DNA of 20,813 nt from Coptodactyla brooksi (Eukaryota; Arthropoda; Insecta; Coleoptera; Scarabaeidae), in contig JAWQRM010000639.1 in NCBI GenBank assembly GCA_033557675.1, forward strand, positions 1-20,813, written 5' to 3'. The notes beneath the pieces were generated by a model, which worked only from the letters and a program-made list of their open reading frames with translations, made no database searches and was not told the origin of the DNA. Below, in pieces: positions 16,191 to 20,813 of the stretch. Within the stretch, counting starts at the first letter, position 1. Each line of letters opens with the position of its first letter. Position numbers and translations under genes: made by a program.

Positions 16191-16740
16191 GAATGAATAG
16201 AGCAGCGCTGCGGACAGAACCCGTGATGTGGACGAAGCAGCAGCTTTTTGGGGCGGTAATACGACAAGAGACGAACGCTTACGGGTCACCGTAGCGAGGG
16301 GGTAGATACGTCGAGGTGGAGTGCGGGCGTCAGACCCTCTTCATTGTTACATTGACACGATACTGGCCCATGTTTGTATACTGCGAGGGTTATTATCGGA
16401 CCAATTTCTGTACGACAACGGGACCAGTACCGACAATGCCTATATAGCTGTCGAAAAGTTTTCTCAATTGACGGCGGGAGAGAAGGTTTCAAATAGTTTC
16501 AATTAAGCCTGAAACGGTGGCAGAATGCCGCATGACAACTGGCGAAAAGCGGGCTGCAATTGTCGAATAGTTGACAAAGAACGGGCAAAGAATGAAATCT
16601 ATTTGCGTAGTCTTTTGATGTTTACATTTTTAATATGGATATATAATATGGATATGGACATATGTGCCTCTACTCCTGAAGAGATTAAATTAAATTATAT
16701 CGAATTAAATTAATTTTGTGTTTATATGTATGGTTAGGTC
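16190..16740. other. GC-richer block, no assignable gene
   Basis: About 16195-16590 is less AT-rich than its flanks and has overlapping open frames on both strands (16286-16492 minus, 16321-16506 plus). Neither frame shows a family motif, and open frames on both strands are expected when stop codons are rare. It may be an exon remnant or a transposon piece that I cannot name. 16600-16740 is AT-rich filler. Confidence 0.35.
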
Positions 16741-16791
16741 AACGTCCCCGGCCGCAGTCAGTAGATCGTCTGAAGCGAGCGCTGTGGCGTC

Positions 16792-17078
16792 TTAGCTGGC
16801 AAGAACCTTTTGAACCAAGTCTTTCCACGCTGCGCGATCACTCGCTGTATTGAAGAGCGGCTCAAACCAGTTGTAGTTGCTGCTGCAGAGACGCCTCAAC
16901 GTACGGTGGCGACTACGTAGCCATTGCTCCGGCCATCCCGTCCTTGTGATGTCTTCCTTGACGCTTTCAGCCCACAGCTTGCGGCGCCTTCCTGGTGGAA
17001 GTCTCCAACCCGGCGGTGGCATGAGTGTTGCAGCTTGCCCGACTAGCCTTTCTTCTTCTCTGCGGAGTGCATGCCCTA
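16792..17078 (-). pseudogene. C-terminal segment of a non-LTR retrotransposon polyprotein
   Basis: On the minus strand the frame reads GHALRREEERLVGQA, then PPGRRRKLWAESVKEDITRTG, and ends TASDRAAWKDLVQKVLAS with a stop at 16792-16794. 'GH-x-x-R ... G-R-x-R-x-x-W-x-x-x-V-x-E-D-I/L ... A-x-D-R-x-x-W-x-x-L-V' is the standard tail after the reverse transcriptase in RTE/jockey-like proteins. The open frame extends to 17130, but the first 18 residues read through AT-rich DNA and the fold-back at 17105-17170, so the real similarity starts near 17078. It is GC-rich compared with its surroundings, which suggests a younger arrival than the other relics. No stop interrupts the preserved part. About 50 bp of GC-rich 3' untranslated DNA follows, to roughly 16740. 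Confidence 0.7.
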
Positions 17079-17104
17079 GTATAATTGTGTATACTGAATG
17101 AATT

Positions 17105-17170
17105 GTAATCAAGTGTATAGTAATAATCAAGTGTACTCAAGTGTATCGTATTCACTATACACTTGATTAC
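17105..17170. repeat. 17-bp perfect inverted repeat with 32-base loop
   Basis: Bases 17105-17121 are the exact reverse complement of 17154-17170. The loop contains two further partial copies of AATCAAGTGTA (near 17126 and 17136). It sits at the 5' breakpoint of the non-LTR fragment 16792-17078. Confidence 0.85.
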
Positions 17171-17879
17171 TACTTATACTGCAATCGTCCGGGTACTTCT
17201 CGACAATATCCAGAATACCATATTTTAATAAACAACTTTTCTGGTATTTCATTTCAAAGGGGGGTAGTACCTACATTAACCGTCATGTGCACGCTTAATT
17301 TTTACACCTATTGCACGCACAGATACATATTCACAATTTGCTTGCAGAAACTGTATTTTCTAGTAAGGAATGAGTAAATGTAGATCACTAGAAAAATCAT
17401 TAAAAAAAGATCGCAAATGTTTGGCCATGCCAAATATTTTGTTATCGCGAAAAGAAGAAATGTTTCTGTATGGGTGCAGTTTTATTAGTTGTTTTACAAC
17501 AACTTGTCCTTCCGGGGATGTCTAGATAGGGTCCAACTTGGTTTTCCTGCTTTTTTGGTTGTTTATGAGTGCGAACTTCTATCCACAATTCCCTTGATTT
17601 GCGCTTATATGATGGGTGATTGTAGATAAACGATCTCTCAATCTATGTAATAAACAAAGCAAATATATATGATGATATGGATAACAAAAAAAGGGTAAAT
17701 TTTCCCTAAACATATTTTTTGAATCAGTAATAATCTTTGTTTTGCATTGTGAAGTTTAGTTTATCCAGTTGAACAAAATAAGTGATTCTTAGAAGTGGAA
17801 GAATCTATCTAAAAACAATATAAAACGTATATTTGATATTTTTTGTTATTGCTGTAAGATTATAAGGATTATTATCTCA
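17171..17879. other. Stretch without a recognisable gene
   Basis: AT-rich DNA between two minus-strand non-LTR fragments. No family motif was seen on either strand; the open frame 17141-17377 (plus) begins inside the inverted repeat and looks like chance. Confidence 0.45.
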
Positions 17880-18695
17880 GAGGTGGTTATTAAGAAAAAG
17901 TCCCTGCGCTGCGGCCTCTTGGCCTATTGTGCTCTCTAATTGTTTCCCCATCCTATAGAGGCCCTGTTTCTTTATTCTTTAATAAAGTTCAGGTTCATCC
18001 TTAGCTGGGCCACCTTTAGCTGTTCTGGGTTTAGTTTTTCTGCCCCTAGAATGCTATGTCTGCTGCGAGTGAATGCCTTGCAGTAACATATTATGTAGGC
18101 CGAGGTTTCCTCTTCTTCCTCACACCCCCTACACATTGGTGATATTTCTAACACCATCCTGTGGAGGTGTTTGTTGAGGGGACAGTGTCCAGTGCTTAAT
18201 CCTGTCCATAATTTGACGTCCTTCTTATTTGCACTTAAGAGGGCCCGTTAACGATCGCCTTTGCAGTCTGTTGTCCCGGGAATTCCCTCCAGTAGTCCTT
18301 ATGTCACTGTTTTAGTAAATTTTTGATCTCAGCTCTGCCTTTCTCATATGATACGGGAAGAGATGGCTCTGGGCCAATGAATTGCTGACGACATGCTTGT
18401 TTGACCAGGTTGTCCGCTTTTTCATTGCCAGTTTTAAAGTATTTTCCACCCCTGGTGCCTCTAGTCTGTGGTAACACTGCAGAACTAGTCCAGAGCTCAC
18501 GTCGCAAACATTTAGCGTCTTAAGAACTGCCTGACTGTCACTAAGCATGTAGATTCTCCTATTTTTATAGTTCTTCTCCAGTAGTACCTGACAGCAAGTT
18601 AATATTGCATATAATTCTGCTTGGAATGATAATGCCATAGGTTTTAGGAATGGTATACGATCTTTCGATTCTGTCAGATTCCATGCTTAGTATGG
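17880..18695 (-). pseudogene. 3' part of a non-LTR retrotransposon: RNase H and C-terminal Cys/His domain
   Basis: On the minus strand from about 18695: AWNLTESKDR, then FQAELYAILTCCQVL (RNase H block with its Glu), RRIYMLSDSQAVLKTLN (with its Asp), a frameshift near 18430, and GNEKADNLVKQ with FIGPEPSLPVS (last RNase H Asp). Further on are GHCPLNKHLHRMVLEISPMC, RGCEEEEETSAYIICYC and a stop at 17972. 'G-H-C-x-L-N-x-H-L ... C-R-x-C-x-E-E-E-E-T ... H/Y-I-x-C-x-C' is the tail of RNase H-bearing non-LTR retrotransposons of the I/R1/jockey group. The first RNase H Asp block is missing and the RT is absent, as in a 5'-truncated copy. 17880-17971 is probable 3' untranslated DNA. A stop at 18295-18310 and frameshifts make it inactive. 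Confidence 0.85.
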
Positions 18696-18814
18696 TATTC
18701 TGTTCAATTTCGTGGAAGATGTTTACATGCGCCCATTATTACAATACTAACACTTTTATTTATTCTCTTTATAGGCTTACTTATGAACAATAACAATCTT
18801 ATTTAGCAAGCCTA

Positions 18815-20581
18815 TTGAGCGATGTAAGCAGTGGTAGTGAAGTTGGTCATGAATATGTTGCGTCTGATGATAAATCGTTTCCACTAAAGCCAAGTGGACA
18901 TGATATGCCAGAGTTATTGGACGTTGAATTCATCATCGGATATGATACACATACGCCAACGTTTCTTCTGATCTGTAAAGCATTTTTGGTAAGCTGATTT
19001 CGAAATGGCCTTCAGCTCTCTCTGCGAATTCTCTTTTATGACTTCAATCGTCTCAAAATGTTTTCCATGGAGCGCCAATTTGAATATGGTGCTTGTAGAA
19101 TGATATTGGAGATTCTTTTTGATGCTGATGAAGAAAATGTAGAGGAAATTGATGATATTGGTACTAGTGCTAGTATAACTGAATCGTCATTAACTGCTAT
19201 GGATGGTTCAGTATGGAGAAAACCATCACCCAGAACGACTCGTGTTGAGAAACGCAATATTGTCCATCAGAAACATGGCCCTATGGGGTCAACAAAAAAT
19301 TTATCAATCTGCGATAGCTTCAAATGTATTTTTTCGGAAGAGGTGGTTGACATCATTGTACGAGAAACAAACGCAAAGGTAGTGCAAGTCCACGACAAAT
19401 CGAACGAAGAAAATCCTAGCGTACCAAAAAGATGGAGACATGTGAATTCAGACAAAGTCTACGCCTAAATTGGTATCCTAATCACAATGGGTGTACATCA
19501 TTCTAACAACGAACACCTGAAGATGTTGTGGCAATCTAATTCGTACCCCTTTATAGAGCAACATTGGCAACAACATACAGCTTGATTCGTGTTGACAATG
19601 ACGGTATCAGAAGCGAGCGATTACAGTCAGATAAGGCAGAAGCTATCTCTAACATTTGGTTGATCATCAATGATAATTTGTCATCAAAATATGTGACATT
19701 CGATTGCGCAACTGCAGACGAACAACTTTTATCTTATAGGGGTAGGACCAAATTTACCCAGTCTTTACAAGACTTAAGCAGGGACTAAAAAATTTTTGGG
19801 TTTGTGATGCAGAAACATCTTATTCCATAACGGGCCAGCTTTATACTGGGAAAGCTTTATACTGAACTGTCTTTAGCGCGTTTGTTGCTGTCCTGGAGCT
19901 TTTCAATGGTAGGGACGCTAAAACAAAATAAGACGTGCCTCTCAAGTGAAATGAAGAAAACCGGAAACAAAGAAGAGAATTCGTCAATTTTGGGTTCAGT
20001 GAAGATGGAAAGGTCAACATTTGTTTATATGTTCCAAAGAAACATCGGATTGTAACCTTGCCATCAACCATGCGTACCAACGACAACGTCGCTGGACTGA
20101 AACAAAGCCCAGAAGTGCTTTTCAATAAGCTTTTCAACGCCAATATGCAGTGCTTTTCAATATGATAGTTGCTACTCTAGCGTCCTACTACAGCTAAACC
20201 TACACAGAGTCATCACATCTTCCTTCAGAAACTTGGAAATAAAGTAGTTATGCTGGTTATTGAAGTGCGGTCGAGATACCAGATTTATTTGAAACATTTC
20301 TCCACAAAATTTTGTCGAGAAGCTATGCTAGTACATCCAGTAGCACCAGTTCCACATACTTTAGTGGTATCAGCAGCTGTTGTTGTTCCACAGCCTTCGA
20401 CGCCATCAGAAGCATCAAAAGACGCTTCCGGACGCGTAAAACTTACGGGCAGCCGTTTCCTCTACAGGTCAACATCATCTGTTCAAAGAAAAACGAGAAA
20501 GTGTCGTGGTGTGTGCAAAAGCCAATTTGCAATCAACGTGCTGTTACCACACAGAAAGTTAACAATGTACACTGTAACTAA
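18815..20581 (+). pseudogene. Degenerate piggyBac-type transposase
   Basis: piggyBac transposases cut and paste at TTAA. In order: an acidic N-terminal piece (18815-18997), then 19058-19468 with VEEIDDIGTS, GSVWRKPSPRTTRVEKRN, CIFSEEVVDIIVRETNAK and W-x-x-V-x-x-D-K-V-Y-A, followed past a TAA by IGILITMGVHHSNNEHLKML. Next, 19564-19788 reads ERLQSDKAEAISNIW and TADEQLLSYRGRTKFTQ (first catalytic Asp). A shifted frame has FWVCDAETSY and GQLYTGK, then (19990-20060) NFGFSEDGKVNICLYVPKKH. The C-terminal part starts in 20250-20609 (SSVQRKTRKCRGVC) and finishes in the 20312-20581 frame (PICNQRAVTTQKVNNVHCN), a frameshift inside the cysteine-rich domain. The blocks holding the second and third catalytic Asp are missing. 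No clear end repeats; TTAA occurs at 20641-20644. Confidence 0.85.
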
Positions 20582-20674
20582 AACTTGTTTTGTCACGAAA
20601 CTTTCATAATTGAGATCTAGGTACCTGGGTACTTGTGCACTTAAGGGGTATATTTTTAATATGCTCTATAACTA

Positions 20675-20813
20675 ACAGGTAGGCTAAAAAGTTCGTAGGC
20701 TGACACATAGATGGCGCTACTAGTATTAAATCCATATGATTTTTAGTTAGCGCTAGCCTTCAAAAGATACGTGTATAAATTTGACAGCTGTCAGACTATT
20801 AGTTTGTGAGATA
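20675..20813 (+). mobile_element. 5' terminus of an irritans-subfamily mariner, continues past the window
   Basis: TA at 20673-20674 is followed by ACAGGTAGGCTAAAAAGTTC, TGACACATAGATGGCGC and later GACAGCTGTCAGACTATTAG. These blocks, in this order, correspond to the 5' inverted repeat and leader of irritans-type mariners such as Himar1, recognised from memory. The transposase start would lie just beyond 20813, so intactness cannot be judged. The sequence looks much better preserved than the other relics here, which suggests a recent insertion. Confidence 0.85.

Noticed and set aside
19036..19257. 73-residue minus-strand open frame
   Set aside because: Shadow of the piggyBac transposase frame 19058-19468.
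19841..20143. 100-residue minus-strand open frame
   Set aside because: The plus strand reads the piggyBac block with YVPKKH here, so this is an antisense shadow.

Overview
This window looks like a gene-poor, AT-rich stretch of an arthropod nuclear genome, most likely an insect. The reasons are low GC with no bacterial gene organisation, and a dense layer of decayed transposable elements of kinds typical of insects: Tc1/mariner, irritans-type mariner, piggyBac, pogo-like DDE, Penelope-like and several non-LTR retrotransposons. I could not recognise one intact host gene. Almost every stretch with coding character is a transposon fragment broken by stops and frameshifts. I saw no tRNA, rRNA or CRISPR array. 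Layout: 1-190 is the 3' end of a Tc1/mariner-superfamily element, ending at a TA. 191-2395 is a minus-strand pogo-like DDE transposase relic whose C-terminal and 3' part is present twice in direct orientation. 2370-2528 (minus) and 2668-3280 (plus) are two separate non-LTR fragments; the second contains a 20-bp perfect fold-back. 3346-3411 carries a hairpin and a duplicated motif next to TTAA. 4334-4459 (minus) is a helix-turn-helix (DUF4817-like) N-terminus. 4784-6388 is a degenerate tandem array of a repeat of about 288 bp. 6390-8690 has no assignable gene. 8700-9830 is a Penelope-like reverse transcriptase relic. 9850-12430 holds short tandem repeats, a GA/TA microsatellite, a roughly 300-bp repeat in two direct copies, and a CpG-richer block (11760-12110) that may be unique host DNA. 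12922-13640 is a minus-strand piggyBac 3' relic starting at TTAA. 13890-14760 is a second Penelope-like copy with its GIY-YIG tail. 15108-15254 is a mariner scrap. 16792-17078 (minus) and 17880-18695 (minus) are ends of two more non-LTR retrotransposons. 18815-20581 is a broken piggyBac transposase. 20675 to the end is the 5' terminus of an irritans-type mariner that continues past the window. The elements do not form a pathway; they record repeated insertion and decay. The best leads for something less ordinary are the fold-backs (817-839, 2926-2981, 3346-3374, 6098-6169, 17105-17170), the 288-bp array whose junctions are inverted repeats, the two-copy interspersed repeat, and the CpG-richer block. 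I found no convincing evidence for a new multi-gene system. All family names below come from motifs read by eye, without database searches.
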